Of a DNA stretch of 64,000 nucleotides, positions 11,286-20,090 are shown one piece after another. The translations under genes were made by a program, and so were the position numbers. Where the stretch lies: assembly GCF_000597725.1 (NCBI RefSeq), contig NZ_JFBL01000012.1:30854-94853 (forward strand), read 5' to 3'. Under the pieces are notes generated by a model, which was given only the letters and a program-made list of their open reading frames with translations, had not been told where the DNA came from and made no database searches. Positions within the stretch are counted from its first letter, which is position 1, and each line of letters begins with the position of its first letter. This DNA comes from Sulfurospirillum arcachonense DSM 9755 (lineage in GTDB: Bacteria > Campylobacterota > Campylobacteria > Campylobacterales > Sulfurospirillaceae).

Positions 11286-12282
11286 TTACGATTATACATT
11301 ACCGGAATCTCTCATAGCAGAGTTTCCGGCAAATCCAAGAGATAGTGCAAAACTGCTTGTATACAATAGAAATGAAGACTCTATAACACATACGACATTT
11401 AATAAACTTTTTGATTTTTTAGATTCAAAGACAGCTGTACTTTTAAACAATACAAAAGTCATTAAAGCAAGAATATTTGGGCAAAAAATAAGTGGAGGAA
11501 AAATTGAGCTTTTATTAAACTCTCCATTACAAAATGAAAAATTTTCTGTTTATATTAGAGGAAAAGTAAAAATAGATACAAAACTTGAATTTGACCAAGG
11601 ATTAAGTGCTCAAGTTATTTCACTTCAAGAAGATGGAACCCGTGTTGTCTCTTTTTACCATCAGGATAAAAAAATCAATACTGATGAACTATTTGATATT
11701 TTAGATAAAATCGGACATATTCCACTTCCTCCATATATAAAAAGAGAAGATAATGAAGAAGACTCCGTAGAATATCAAACAGTTTTTTCTAAAGAAAAAG
11801 GAGCAGTAGCAGCTCCAACTGCTTCCCTACATTTTACTAATACTATGTTTGAAGAATTAAAAAAACAATACGATACACATTTTTTAACTTTACATGTAGG
11901 GGCTGGAACCTTTAAACCCGTTGATGTTGAAGAGATAAAAGATCATATTATGCATTCAGAGTTTTACAATATACCTCAATCCACTTGTGATATTATTGAT
12001 TCAAAAAAACCTATACTTGCTGTTGGAACAACCGTAACGAGAACAGTAGAATATTATGTAAGAGAACATCAAAGTGTTGGTAAAAGTAATCTATTTTTAC
12101 ATCCTAAGAATAAACCTCAAAGAGTAACTCATCTTCTAACAAATTTTCATCTGCCAAAATCTACGCTTATCATGCTAGTTGCTTCATTCATTGGTATAGA
12201 AAAAACATTAGAAATATATAAAATTGCTGTAGAAAAAAAGTATAGATTCTTTTCTTATGGTGATGCTATGTTAATTATCTAA
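11239..12282 (+). CDS. queA: S-adenosylmethionine:tRNA ribosyltransferase-isomerase
   Basis: QueA transfers and isomerises the ribosyl part of SAM onto preQ1-modified tRNA to form epoxyqueuosine. Family landmarks are YDYTLPESLIAEFPANPRDS at the N-terminus, FLDSKTAVLLNNTKVIKARI, VEYQTVFSKEKGAVAAPTAS, LHVGAGTFKPV, and TNFHLPKSTLIMLVASF near the C-terminus. The frame is open from an ATG at 11239, giving 347 residues and a 47-base overlap with tatC. A TTG at 11275 (giving MISNYDYTLPE) fits the family N-terminus as well or better. Neither has a clear Shine-Dalgarno, so the start is uncertain. LHVG is encoded by a TTTACATGTAGG copy (core 11892). Confidence 0.92.
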   Translation: MMTGQKIQIDQSLISNYDYTLPESLIAEFPANPRDSAKLLVYNRNEDSITHTTFNKLFDFLDSKTAVLLNNTKVIKARIFGQKISGGKIELLLNSPLQNEKFSVYIRGKVKIDTKLEFDQGLSAQVISLQEDGTRVVSFYHQDKKINTDELFDILDKIGHIPLPPYIKREDNEEDSVEYQTVFSKEKGAVAAPTASLHFTNTMFEELKKQYDTHFLTLHVGAGTFKPVDVEEIKDHIMHSEFYNIPQSTCDIIDSKKPILAVGTTVTRTVEYYVREHQSVGKSNLFLHPKNKPQRVTHLLTNFHLPKSTLIMLVASFIGIEKTLEIYKIAVEKKYRFFSYGDAMLII

Positions 12283-12563
12283 ATAGATAAATCTAAAAGA
12301 GAACCTATCATATCATCATAAGATTTAATAGCTTTTGTTTGTGCTTCACTCCCTTTTTCAATAGGAATCTGTTCAGTAAGTTCACGAGCCAAGTTTGTAC
12401 TTGCTTGCGTATCAGAAGATACAGCTTGAACACTCCCTTCACTAGGGTTTTGTAATGTTGTCTGAGTAGCACTAAAGTCCTCTGTATTAACATTTGCCAC
12501 ATTATGAGAGTTATTTGCCATCCAATTTGAGTGAGCCGCCATAGAATTTGCATTTATTTGCAT
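12279..12563 (-). CDS. Small protein with a flagellar rod-type N-terminal motif
   Basis: A 94-residue protein preceded by AAAAAGGAG close to its ATG. The N-terminus, INANSMAAHSNWMANNSHNVAN followed by VNTEDF, looks like the ANNIANVNT signature of flagellar rod/hook proteins (FlgB, FlgC, FlgE, FlgG). The C-terminus, AIKSYDDMIGSLLDLSI, resembles the terminal helix these proteins use in coiled-coil packing. The middle is short and Ser/Thr/Gln-rich with no hook or rod core domain. It could be a minimal axial flagellar protein or a regulator-like relative. No other flagellar structural gene is next to it. It converges on queA with a four-base overlap and is divergent from the ArsC/Spx-like gene. 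Confidence 0.6.
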   Translation of the reverse strand: MQINANSMAAHSNWMANNSHNVANVNTEDFSATQTTLQNPSEGSVQAVSSDTQASTNLARELTEQIPIEKGSEAQTKAIKSYDDMIGSLLDLSI

Positions 12564-12641
12564 AATAACTCCTTTTTAAAGTATTTATATGTATACTATA
12601 CTCTTCTTAAATTAAAATATATATAAAATGTTAGGATTACT

Positions 12642-12980
12642 ATGAAAATATATGGTATAAAAACTTGTGGTAGTGTCAAAAAAGCTATTAAATTTTTTAA
12701 TGAAAACAGTATAGAATTTGATTTTATTGATTTTAAAAAAACATCCGTTGAGGAAAAAACTATAAATTCTTGGTTAAAAAAAGTTTCTATTGATACACTT
12801 TTTAACAATCGAGGGACAAAGTATAGAACGCTAAAACTAAAAGATTTGAATCTTGATGATGCAGGTAAAAAAGAGTGGCTTATAAAAGAAAATATGCTTA
12901 TTAAAAGACCTGTTATTGAATTTCAAAACGATGTTATAGTTGCTTTTGATGAAGAAAAATACAAAGAAATTTTTAGCTAG
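12642..12980 (+). CDS. ArsC/Spx family thioredoxin-fold protein
   Basis: A 112-residue protein with the ArsC/YffB/Spx layout. It opens MKIYGIKTCGSVKKAIKFF with a single cysteine (C9) in TCGS, a thioredoxin-fold middle (FDFIDFKKTSVEEKTINSWL) and the closing segment MLIKRPVIEF that carries the family arginine. ArsC members reduce arsenate with glutathione/glutaredoxin, while YffB-like proteins are of unknown function; the short length and lack of nearby ars genes favour the YffB-like group. It overlaps the end of convergent ruvX by eight bases. Confidence 0.78.
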   Translation: MKIYGIKTCGSVKKAIKFFNENSIEFDFIDFKKTSVEEKTINSWLKKVSIDTLFNNRGTKYRTLKLKDLNLDDAGKKEWLIKENMLIKRPVIEFQNDVIVAFDEEKYKEIFS

Positions 12981-13362
12981 ACAACCATCTTTCTAGAATT
13001 ACTTTTGCAGCCATGGAGTCCACTTTACCATCTCTTTTTTGTTTTGTGACTCCTTTCATCATCTCTTTTGCTTCACTACTTGATCCATACTCATCACAGT
13101 ACTCAACAGAGCCAGTAAATTCTAATAATGAAACAAAATGCTCTATTCTTCGCTTCATTTCTTCTTCACTCGATCCTCCTTTAGGAAGTCCAACAATAAG
13201 AGTGTCTATTTCCCACTCTTTTAAAAAACTATCTACATCATGTGCTGCTTGATTTCTATTTTTACGAAGTATTGCATTTTGAGGGCTCACGATATCTTTT
13301 CCCAAAGATATCGCAACCCCTATACGTTTTAAACCTATATCAATTGATGCTATTTTTTTCAT
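12973..13362 (-). CDS. ruvX: YqgF/RuvX family Holliday junction resolvase-like nuclease
   Basis: A 129-residue RNase H-fold protein. It starts KKIASIDIGLKRIGVAIS, with the first catalytic Asp in SIDIGLKRIG, then DTLIVGLPKGG and EYCDEYGSSSEA, and ends with a DSMAAKVILERWL helix holding the final Asp. The family is linked to 16S rRNA 5'-end maturation in E. coli and to Holliday junction or nucleic-acid processing elsewhere. The gene starts directly after the chemoreceptor stop codon, so it may share its transcript. In Helicobacter the gene sits next to dprA; here it is separated from it. Confidence 0.85.
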   Translation of the reverse strand: MKKIASIDIGLKRIGVAISLGKDIVSPQNAILRKNRNQAAHDVDSFLKEWEIDTLIVGLPKGGSSEEEMKRRIEHFVSLLEFTGSVEYCDEYGSSSEAKEMMKGVTKQKRDGKVDSMAAKVILERWLSS

Positions 13363-15246
13363 CTATGATTTAAACTTACCGAGTTCATTATTTAGCTTTT
13401 CAGTCATTGAGTGTAAATGATCTGAAGCAGTTGAAACATTTTGAACACTCTCTACATTACTTGCTGATATATTACTTACTTCGTTCACTTCATCAACCAT
13501 AGATTGAACTTTTATAGATGTATCTGCAAAATCATCAACAGTTTTACTTGCATCACTTATTGTTTGATGAATTACAGTTGAAATCTCTACCATTTGTTCT
13601 TGAAGTTTCACTGAATCATTTGCCAGTTCATGTACTTCATTGGCATTTTCTGAAATTTCTGTATTTGCTTCCATGATTGATTGTACTACAATATTGATAG
13701 TTGCATCAATTTCTACAAGACTTTTTTGAGTACGTTCCGCTAGTTTTCTTACTTCGTCAGCAACAACAGCAAATCCACGTCCATGCTCACCTGCACGAGC
13801 TGCTTCAATCGCAGCATTTAGTGCTAGTAAATTAGTTTGATCTGCAATATCTTTGATTATATTTAAAACTTCTTTAACTTCATTTGCATTTTGACTTACT
13901 TGATTAAGTTTTTCTGCGAGCGCTTGTTCTTTTTGAGAAGTAGTTTGCATAGTATTTTCTAACTCTTCAACTTTTCCTTTTACCTCATTTACACTCGTAT
14001 ATGTTTTTTCAAGTTCTACTTGAGAAGATTTAGCTTTTTCTACAGATGTATTAAGATAAGAGTTTAACTCTTCACCTTTTTCCCTTGTTTTTGAAACAAT
14101 TAAAGACTCTTTTTCTACATTTTTTCCTACTTCTACAGCAGTACTAGATAATTCTTCCGAAATAGCAGAATTTTCTCCACTAATCTCTTTAGAAGCTTGA
14201 ACAATTCTTTGTAATTTTTCTATAAAAAGATTTATATTTGTTGAAACTTCTCCAAACTCATCTTGATTTTTTATTTCTAATCTTTGTCTTAAATCCCCAT
14301 CAGATGTTCCTAACTCTTTTGCAAGTTTATTTAAATTATCCAACGGCTTCATCATTACTTTTGTACCAAATATAACTATAATTAAAGCAATTACTAAAAT
14401 AATTCCACCAAGCATAAAAAGCTTTGCTGTAAGAGAATTTAAAAAAGCATATGCTACTTTTTTATCAAAAGTAACTGCTATTGTCCATGGAGTCTCTTTT
14501 GATTTAAGATATACAAGTATTTTACCATCATCGTTATATACATATTCAATTAAACCAGAATCTGAACTTTTCATTTTCTCTTTTGATCCAGGTATAAGCT
14601 CATAAACTTCTTTTCCTAAAAATTCTTTGTTAGGATGTGCTATTAAAACACCTTTCCCATCAAGTAAAAGTCCATATCCACCTTTAAAACTAACCTCTTT
14701 CACAGCTTTCATTAAATCATCTAATCCAAGATCAATCCCATATACACCAATGAAAACATTGTCTTTATTAAATACAGGTGCTGCTATAGAAACTATATAT
14801 TTTTTTGTAAATGAATCAACATATGCATCTGTAATATTTACTTTTTTATTTGCTTTTGTTTCTTTATACCATGGACGAACACGAGGATCATACCCTTCAG
14901 GAAGCTTAGTTTCTGACGCAAGAAGCATTCTACCATCTTCTAAACCAACATACCCTTCCATACCACCTGCAACTAGAAGATGTTTTATTAATTGATTGTG
15001 AACGTCATTTTCTACCATATCTGCTGAATTTTTCATCTCTTTTGCACTGGTGAAGACTATATGTTTTTTTGATTTTATCCAAACATCTATATACTTCGTT
15101 AATCCTTTGGTTTGAGCATTTAAGTAAGCTTCAACTTGTAAAATACTTTTCGCTTTTACTTCTATATAACTAAACCCACCAAATATTCCTAATCCTAACA
15201 ACATCATTACTGAAATTGCAAGGGCTACTTTAGTTTTGAAGCTCAT
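13363..15246 (-). CDS. Methyl-accepting chemotaxis protein with dCache-type sensor domain
   Basis: A 627-residue receptor. One membrane helix at about residues 8-28, then a periplasmic double-Cache domain to about residue 275 with [35 protein letters not shown] and [22 protein letters not shown] second helix ([17 protein letters not shown]) leads to a HAMP segment and the cytoplasmic signalling coiled coil. The highly conserved hairpin tip is seen as [20 protein letters not shown] followed by KLAERTQKS. It reports to CheA/CheW and biases flagellar rotation; dCache receptors of this kind bind small ligands such as amino acids or organic acids. No CheR/CheB-tethering pentapeptide is seen at the C-terminus (it ends GKFKS). 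Its ligand is not predictable. Confidence 0.92.
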   Translation of the reverse strand: MSFKTKVALAISVMMLLGLGIFGGFSYIEVKAKSILQVEAYLNAQTKGLTKYIDVWIKSKKHIVFTSAKEMKNSADMVENDVHNQLIKHLLVAGGMEGYVGLEDGRMLLASETKLPEGYDPRVRPWYKETKANKKVNITDAYVDSFTKKYIVSIAAPVFNKDNVFIGVYGIDLGLDDLMKAVKEVSFKGGYGLLLDGKGVLIAHPNKEFLGKEVYELIPGSKEKMKSSDSGLIEYVYNDDGKILVYLKSKETPWTIAVTFDKKVAYAFLNSLTAKLFMLGGIILVIALIIVIFGTKVMMKPLDNLNKLAKELGTSDGDLRQRLEIKNQDEFGEVSTNINLFIEKLQRIVQASKEISGENSAISEELSSTAVEVGKNVEKESLIVSKTREKGEELNSYLNTSVEKAKSSQVELEKTYTSVNEVKGKVEELENTMQTTSQKEQALAEKLNQVSQNANEVKEVLNIIKDIADQTNLLALNAAIEAARAGEHGRGFAVVADEVRKLAERTQKSLVEIDATINIVVQSIMEANTEISENANEVHELANDSVKLQEQMVEISTVIHQTISDASKTVDDFADTSIKVQSMVDEVNEVSNISASNVESVQNVSTASDHLHSMTEKLNNELGKFKS

Positions 15247-15344
15247 TATTTATCCTTTAATTTAATTTGTGACATAATACCCAACCTAAGATAAAAGTAC
15301 TATCTATTTTAACTTTTATCGTCAATAAATATAAAATTATTTTC

Positions 15345-16151
15345 TTAAAAATCCGTAAATATTGACTTTGCCCCATTATTCCATAGTTTTTCCATATCTT
15401 TTTTATCATTCACAGTAAAAATATTCACAAAAATACCTGCATTGCTAAGATTTTGTATCAAATCTGTATCTGCTATATTAAACTCTGGATGATAACTTCT
15501 CACCCTTAAACGCTTTAAACGCTTTACCAAATCTTTTGGATGTTCATTCTCTTGTAGTGCAGCTATGTCTATATTGTTATTGAGTTTATGTACTTGTCTT
15601 AAGTATTTATGATTAAAAGATGAAAGTAGCACATAATTTACCATAACATTATCTTCAATAATATCTACAATTGTTTTTGCAGCCGTTTTATCAAATGGTG
15701 TTCTAACAGCATCTTTTATTTCTACATTTACAGGAAAATTATGTTTTCTAAGAAATCTTAATACTTCATCTAATGTTAAAATTCTTTGAGTTTTTAATGC
15801 TTTTAACTCTTCAATATCAACGGTACCATCTTTAATAGTTCCAAAAGGATCATCCCTTAAAAACCAAGAGCCAAAATCTAATTTTCTTAATTGTTTATAA
15901 GTATAATCAATAACCTTATAAGGTTTTTTAAACTCAGCAAAATCCTTCACATTTGAAGTTCTTTCTAATGTATTATCATGAATAATAACAGCAACACCAT
16001 CTTTTGTAAATCCGACATCTAATTCTATAAAATCACTTTTTTTTATAGCTTCTTTAAAAGCAGACATTGTATTTTCAGGTCTTATAGCTCTAGCTCCTCT
16101 ATGAGCAACTATAAGTTTTTTATCTTTTTTAAAATTTTCCCAAAATCCCAT
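15345..16151 (-). CDS. ugpQ: Glycerophosphodiester phosphodiesterase, cytoplasmic
   Basis: A 268-residue GDPD-family TIM barrel that splits glycerophosphodiesters to glycerol-3-phosphate and an alcohol. Signature parts are IVAHRGARAIRPENTMSAF (catalytic HRG and metal-binding ENT region), ELDVGFTKDGVAVIIHDNTL (second catalytic His and metal-binding acids), NVEIKD and the final NIFTVNDKKDME. There is no signal peptide, so it is likely cytoplasmic and acts on imported substrate. It comes 10 bases after the potC-like permease gene, at the end of the glpD-potDABC-ugpQ run. The symbol is by family and context only. Confidence 0.88.
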   Translation of the reverse strand: MGFWENFKKDKKLIVAHRGARAIRPENTMSAFKEAIKKSDFIELDVGFTKDGVAVIIHDNTLERTSNVKDFAEFKKPYKVIDYTYKQLRKLDFGSWFLRDDPFGTIKDGTVDIEELKALKTQRILTLDEVLRFLRKHNFPVNVEIKDAVRTPFDKTAAKTIVDIIEDNVMVNYVLLSSFNHKYLRQVHKLNNNIDIAALQENEHPKDLVKRLKRLRVRSYHPEFNIADTDLIQNLSNAGIFVNIFTVNDKKDMEKLWNNGAKSIFTDF

Positions 16152-16161
16152 TATATTCTCT

Positions 16162-17016
16162 CTATTGTTCTTTTTTTGTAAATATTAAATTTATAATTGC
16201 CATTAAAGACGTAGAGACTATAAGTAAAAATGAAATTGCATTGATGATTGGAGTACTACCATCTCTTACTTGTAAATATAAATTTATAGGTAACGTTGTA
16301 TCTGAGCCTATTAAAAACAGTGTTGTATTAAAGTTTTCAAAACTCATTAAAAAAGCGACTGCTCCGGCTCCAATAAGTGCTGGTTTTAAGTAAGGCAAAG
16401 TAATCAACCTTATAACTTCAAATCTTGTTGCACCCAAATTTAGAGCTGCTTCTTCTAATGATTTATCAAACTTTTTTAACCTAGCACTTACAACAAGTAA
16501 TACAAATGTAGAGATAAAAGCAAACTGTCCAATGACAACTAACCAAAAACTTGGTCTAAAAAATTCCACATCTATACCAAAAGTATTCTCCATATATGTC
16601 CCTGCTGTATTTGTAGAGAGTAAAAGAGATATACCTAAAATAACACCAGGAATAACTAAAGGAGTCAATGCTAAAAAATAAAACCCTTGTTTAAATTTAA
16701 AATTTTCTTGTTCAAATAAAAATGCCCCCATTGTTCCTAGTGTTAATGAAAAAATAGAAACAAAAAATGCCGTTTTTATACTTATCCAAATGCTTGTTAA
16801 ATTTGAGCTATCATTAAATATCCCAACTCTATCATTCGTATTGGAAAAGAACCAATCCAAAGAGAATCCATTCCAAGGCAAAGTAGGAAACTCTGAATCA
16901 TTAAAAGCTAACACACAAGTAACAACTAAAGGTGCAAATAAAAATGTATAAAACAAAACCATATAAATTATAAAGGAGATATCATAACCTTTTGATTTAG
17001 GAAGTGATCTTATCAT
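16162..17016 (-). CDS. ABC transporter permease, PotC-like
   Basis: I start the protein at an ATG at 17016 (MIRSLPKSKGYDISF), four bases into the end of the upstream permease; a longer open frame lies over that gene and is not supported. It has six membrane segments and the inner-membrane EAA loop EEAALNLGATRFEVIRLITLP, typical of permeases that dock the PotA-type ATPase. It belongs with the PotB-like partner and the PotD-like binding protein to the polyamine/opine/thiamine importer superfamily. Position just before a glycerophosphodiester phosphodiesterase gene suggests the imported molecule is a glycerol-phosphate compound, which is an inference only. Confidence 0.84.
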   Translation of the reverse strand: MIRSLPKSKGYDISFIIYMVLFYTFLFAPLVVTCVLAFNDSEFPTLPWNGFSLDWFFSNTNDRVGIFNDSSNLTSIWISIKTAFFVSIFSLTLGTMGAFLFEQENFKFKQGFYFLALTPLVIPGVILGISLLLSTNTAGTYMENTFGIDVEFFRPSFWLVVIGQFAFISTFVLLVVSARLKKFDKSLEEAALNLGATRFEVIRLITLPYLKPALIGAGAVAFLMSFENFNTTLFLIGSDTTLPINLYLQVRDGSTPIINAISFLLIVSTSLMAIINLIFTKKEQ

Positions 17017-17870
17017 GATAACGCCTTTGCAAGATTTTGTTTTGTGAGTTTTAAACCAATCCAAATTATCAATGAAGATAAAAGAAGAAGTAAAAATCCA
17101 AATGCAGCACCTTGGTTCCAATTAAAACTTGCTATAAATTGATTATAAATTTGTTCTGTAAACCAAAGTGAATTTTTCCCACCCATAAGATTTGGTGTAA
17201 GATAATTTCCAAGTGTTAACATAAAAACAACGATAGAACCAGAAACTATGCCAGGAGCCGTATAAGGAATCACTATTTTAAAAAATATAATAAATTTTGA
17301 AGCACCCAAATCATGGGCAGCTTCTATATAACTATCATCCATACCATCAAGTGAAGATATAAGAGGAACTACCATAAAAAGCATAGAAGTATAAACCAAT
17401 CCCATTATCATACTCACATCATTATAAAGCATCTCTATTGGCTTATCTAGTATATGTAAGCTTACTAAAAAATAATTGATTACACCACTTTCACGAAGAA
17501 GTATCATCCATCCATATACACGCACAAGTTCACTCACCCAAAAAGGCATTAAAAGTAAAATAATGAGAAAACCTTTATATTTTGGTGACACTACTTTTGT
17601 AATATAAAAAGCGATAGGAAAAGTAACTACAAAAGTCAAGAATGTAACTAAAATAGCATACAAAGCAACACGTAAAAAAGTAAGCCAATATATCTCTTCA
17701 GAAAAAAATTCTTTATAATTTTGTAAAGACCAAACCATCTCACCCATATCATTTTCATACTTTAAAGACATAAATAAAAGTTCTATATGAGGTAAAACTA
17801 TAAGCAAAAATAACCACAAAAATACAGGAATAAAAAAGATATAAAATCCGAATTTAGTATGTTTATTCAT
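17013..17870 (-). CDS. ABC transporter permease, PotB-like
   Basis: An inner-membrane permease with six predicted helices and an EAA loop (IEAAHDLGASKFIIFFKIVIP). I prefer the ATG at 17870 (MNKHTKFGFYIF), which overlaps the ATPase gene by eight bases (ATGAATAA); the open frame extends 15 bases further to a GTG. The N-terminus up to LLFMSLKYE and the pattern VSELVRVYGWMILLRESGVI resemble PotB. It forms the channel with the PotC-like protein. Tight overlaps on both sides (8 and 4 bases) show the ATPase and both permeases are made as a coupled unit. Confidence 0.86.
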   Translation of the reverse strand: MNKHTKFGFYIFFIPVFLWLFLLIVLPHIELLFMSLKYENDMGEMVWSLQNYKEFFSEEIYWLTFLRVALYAILVTFLTFVVTFPIAFYITKVVSPKYKGFLIILLLMPFWVSELVRVYGWMILLRESGVINYFLVSLHILDKPIEMLYNDVSMIMGLVYTSMLFMVVPLISSLDGMDDSYIEAAHDLGASKFIIFFKIVIPYTAPGIVSGSIVVFMLTLGNYLTPNLMGGKNSLWFTEQIYNQFIASFNWNQGAAFGFLLLLLSSLIIWIGLKLTKQNLAKALS

Positions 17871-18930
17871 AGCACTTACAATCACTTACATGTACACCAG
17901 CTCTGACTACTTCACCCTCTTTTATATGTGCAAACCTTCTATTTTGAGGTAAAGAAACCATTATTTCATGATCACTTTTATCTACATTAGCTAATACTTT
18001 CGTATTGGACCCATCAAACAAAATAGTTTTTATAGTCAAATCAAAATAATTCATATCTTCCATACCATCATCTACCAATAAAACAACAGCTTCAGGTCTG
18101 ATAAAAAGTTTACAAAAAGTTTGTATTTTTTCATCTACTAAAAAAACTTTAAAATTCATACCCTCTTTTGTTAATACTGATTTTCTATCTTCATTAAGAC
18201 GTGCCTCAAATATATTTGTTTCTCCAACAAAACTTGCTACAAAACTAGTTTTTGGGTTTGCATATAAATTTTCAGGAGTGTCAATTTGTTCAAACTTTCC
18301 ATTATTCATTACTGCTACTTTATCACTCATAACAAGAGCTTCACTTTGATCATGCGTGATATATATAAAAGTTGTACCAAACTCATGTTGCAATTTTTTA
18401 AGCTCTATCTTCATCTGTTCACGAAGTTTTAAATCAAGTGCTCCAAGAGGCTCATCTAAAAGTAATATTGAAGGTTCAAGTACAAGTGAGCGTGCAATCG
18501 CTACTCTTTGTTTTTGTCCACCAGATAAGTCAGAAACATTTTTGCGCTCATACCCACCTAAATGAACTTTTTCCAATATATTTTTTACTTTTTCTTCTAT
18601 TTCACTTTTGCTACAATTTTGTCTTTTAAGTCCAAATGCAATATTTTCACCCACATCCATCATAGGAAAAAGCGCAAGATTTTGAAAAACAAGATTCACA
18701 GGTCTTTTGTTGGGAGATATACCTATCATCTCATCTCCACGTATTTTAATTGACCCAGAAGTTGGTTCTAAAAATCCAGCTATCATTCTTAAAAGTGTTG
18801 TTTTACCACATCCAGAAGGTCCTAATATAGAGAAAAACTTTCCCTCTTCAACATAAAAATCAACTCCATCTACCGCTTTAAAGTCTTGAAAACTTTTTTT
18901 TAACTCTTTAATCTCTAAACTATGATTCAT
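17863..18930 (-). CDS. ABC transporter ATP-binding protein, PotA-like
   Basis: A 355-residue ATPase. The nucleotide-binding domain has Walker A (LGPSGCGKTTLL), Q-loop (FQNLALFP), signature LSGGQKQRVAIARSL, Walker B (ILLLDEPLGALD) and the switch histidine (ITHDQ). A C-terminal TOBE-like regulatory domain (about residues 240-355) starts with SFVGETNIFEARL and ends with VRAGVHVSD. It powers import by the two permeases that follow. The intergenic gap to the binding-protein gene holds a strong hairpin, which may set its expression below that of the binding protein. A TACATGTA copy (core 17888) encodes the HV in GVHVSD. Confidence 0.9.
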   Translation of the reverse strand: MNHSLEIKELKKSFQDFKAVDGVDFYVEEGKFFSILGPSGCGKTTLLRMIAGFLEPTSGSIKIRGDEMIGISPNKRPVNLVFQNLALFPMMDVGENIAFGLKRQNCSKSEIEEKVKNILEKVHLGGYERKNVSDLSGGQKQRVAIARSLVLEPSILLLDEPLGALDLKLREQMKIELKKLQHEFGTTFIYITHDQSEALVMSDKVAVMNNGKFEQIDTPENLYANPKTSFVASFVGETNIFEARLNEDRKSVLTKEGMNFKVFLVDEKIQTFCKLFIRPEAVVLLVDDGMEDMNYFDLTIKTILFDGSNTKVLANVDKSDHEIMVSLPQNRRFAHIKEGEVVRAGVHVSDCKCYE

Positions 18931-18944
18931 CTTATCCCTTGAAA

Positions 18945-18965
18945 AAGGAGGGAAAACCCCTCCTT
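18945..18965 (-). terminator. Hairpin between potD-like and potA-like genes (attenuator candidate)
   Basis: AAGGAGGG (18945-18952) and CCCTCCTT (18958-18965) are perfect complements with a five-base loop. On the leftward transcript the stem is followed by TTTTTC, so it looks like a weak Rho-independent terminator. Its place between the binding-protein gene and the ATPase gene matches the common arrangement that gives excess binding protein. GC-rich stems are rare in this AT-rich window. Confidence 0.6.
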
Positions 18966-18973
18966 AATATATT

Positions 18974-20035
18974 TTATTTTGCAGATTTAATTTTATCTAA
19001 AATCTTGCCTTCTATCTTTTCTAACACTGCTGGTACTGGTGGATACCATTTTATATTGTCAATATCAGCTTTAGAAAAACTTCTTTGAAAATTAGCTTTT
19101 TTCTCAGCATCTAAAAGTGCTGTTGCTCCCTTTGAAGCAGTACCATACGCTTGGTCATTTGTAAAATATGCTGCATTTTCAGGTTTTAGCATAAAGTTAA
19201 TCCACTTATATGCACCTGCAACATTTTTAGCTTTTGCAGGAATTGCAAAAGTATCAATCCAACCTAATGCCCCACTTTTTGGTGCAACAAAGTCTAAATC
19301 AGGATTTTCTTTGTGGAGTTTCCAACCACCATTATCCCAACCCATAGCAACTGTTACTTCACCACTTCTTAACATACTTAAAAGTGCATCACCATTTGCA
19401 TAATAATTTTTAGCTAAAGGTTTTGCTTTAATCAAATCAGCTTGAACAGAATCCATAAGTGCTTTATATGCTTTTGTATCACCATATTTTGCAAATGGGT
19501 CATCACCTTTAGCAAAAGCAACACCTATAAGAGTAGGACGCTTCAATCTATAAGAGATTTTTCCTTTATACTCAGGATTTAGTAAGTCACTATAATCTTT
19601 TGCATTTGGCGCTAATTTTTTATTTACAATCAAGCCTGAAGTTCCATAACAAAAAGGAACACCAAATGAATCTTCCCCTACTTTTGTGTTTTTCTTCACA
19701 GCATCTAACATTGATGTAATAATTTGTTTAGAGTCAATTTTAGAATAATCAAGTGCTTTATATATTTTATATTTTGCTTGAACTGAACTTATTCTATCTT
19801 GTGAAGGTTGTGCTACATCAAATCCAGCACCTCTTGTTGCACGAAGTTTTGATATCATCTCTTCATTATTTGAGTAAGTAAGCTCTACTTTAATACCTGT
19901 TTGCTTTTCAAACTTTTCCACTAATGCCTTTGGAGCATAACCTTTCCATGTTAATATCTTCAAAGTATCTGCGTTTAAAACACTTCCAGATAATAATGCA
20001 ACTGCTGCAACTGATGTGATAGCCAATTTCTTCAT
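18974..20035 (-). CDS. Periplasmic substrate-binding protein, PotD/PotF-like
   Basis: A 353-residue binding protein with signal peptide (MKKLAITSVAAVALLSGSVL, cleavage near LNADT). The mature start, TLKILTWKGYAPKALVEKFE, and internal segments VPFCYGTSGLIVNKK, VTVAMGWDNGGWKLHKENP and NVAGAYKWINFMLKPENAAY are typical of the PotD/PotF fold. It delivers the solute to the PotA/B/C-like importer encoded next. I cannot decide the ligand from residues by eye. Being flanked by glpD and followed downstream by a glycerophosphodiesterase, it may bind a glycerophosphodiester rather than a polyamine. It precedes a strong hairpin. Confidence 0.87.
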   Translation of the reverse strand: MKKLAITSVAAVALLSGSVLNADTLKILTWKGYAPKALVEKFEKQTGIKVELTYSNNEEMISKLRATRGAGFDVAQPSQDRISSVQAKYKIYKALDYSKIDSKQIITSMLDAVKKNTKVGEDSFGVPFCYGTSGLIVNKKLAPNAKDYSDLLNPEYKGKISYRLKRPTLIGVAFAKGDDPFAKYGDTKAYKALMDSVQADLIKAKPLAKNYYANGDALLSMLRSGEVTVAMGWDNGGWKLHKENPDLDFVAPKSGALGWIDTFAIPAKAKNVAGAYKWINFMLKPENAAYFTNDQAYGTASKGATALLDAEKKANFQRSFSKADIDNIKWYPPVPAVLEKIEGKILDKIKSAK

Positions 20036-20090
20036 ATTTCTCTCCTTAAATTTATTGATTTCATTCTAGTTTTTAATTATTACAGTTTTA

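Noticed and set aside
12308..12553. 81-codon alternative frame over the flagellar-rod-like small gene
   Set aside because: The other frame has a good ribosome site and a recognisable motif at its N-terminus; this one is a shadow.
17017..17121. N-terminal 35 codons of the PotC-like frame
   Set aside because: They overlap PotB-like codons and have no similarity to permease N-termini; the ATG at 17016 gives the normal start.
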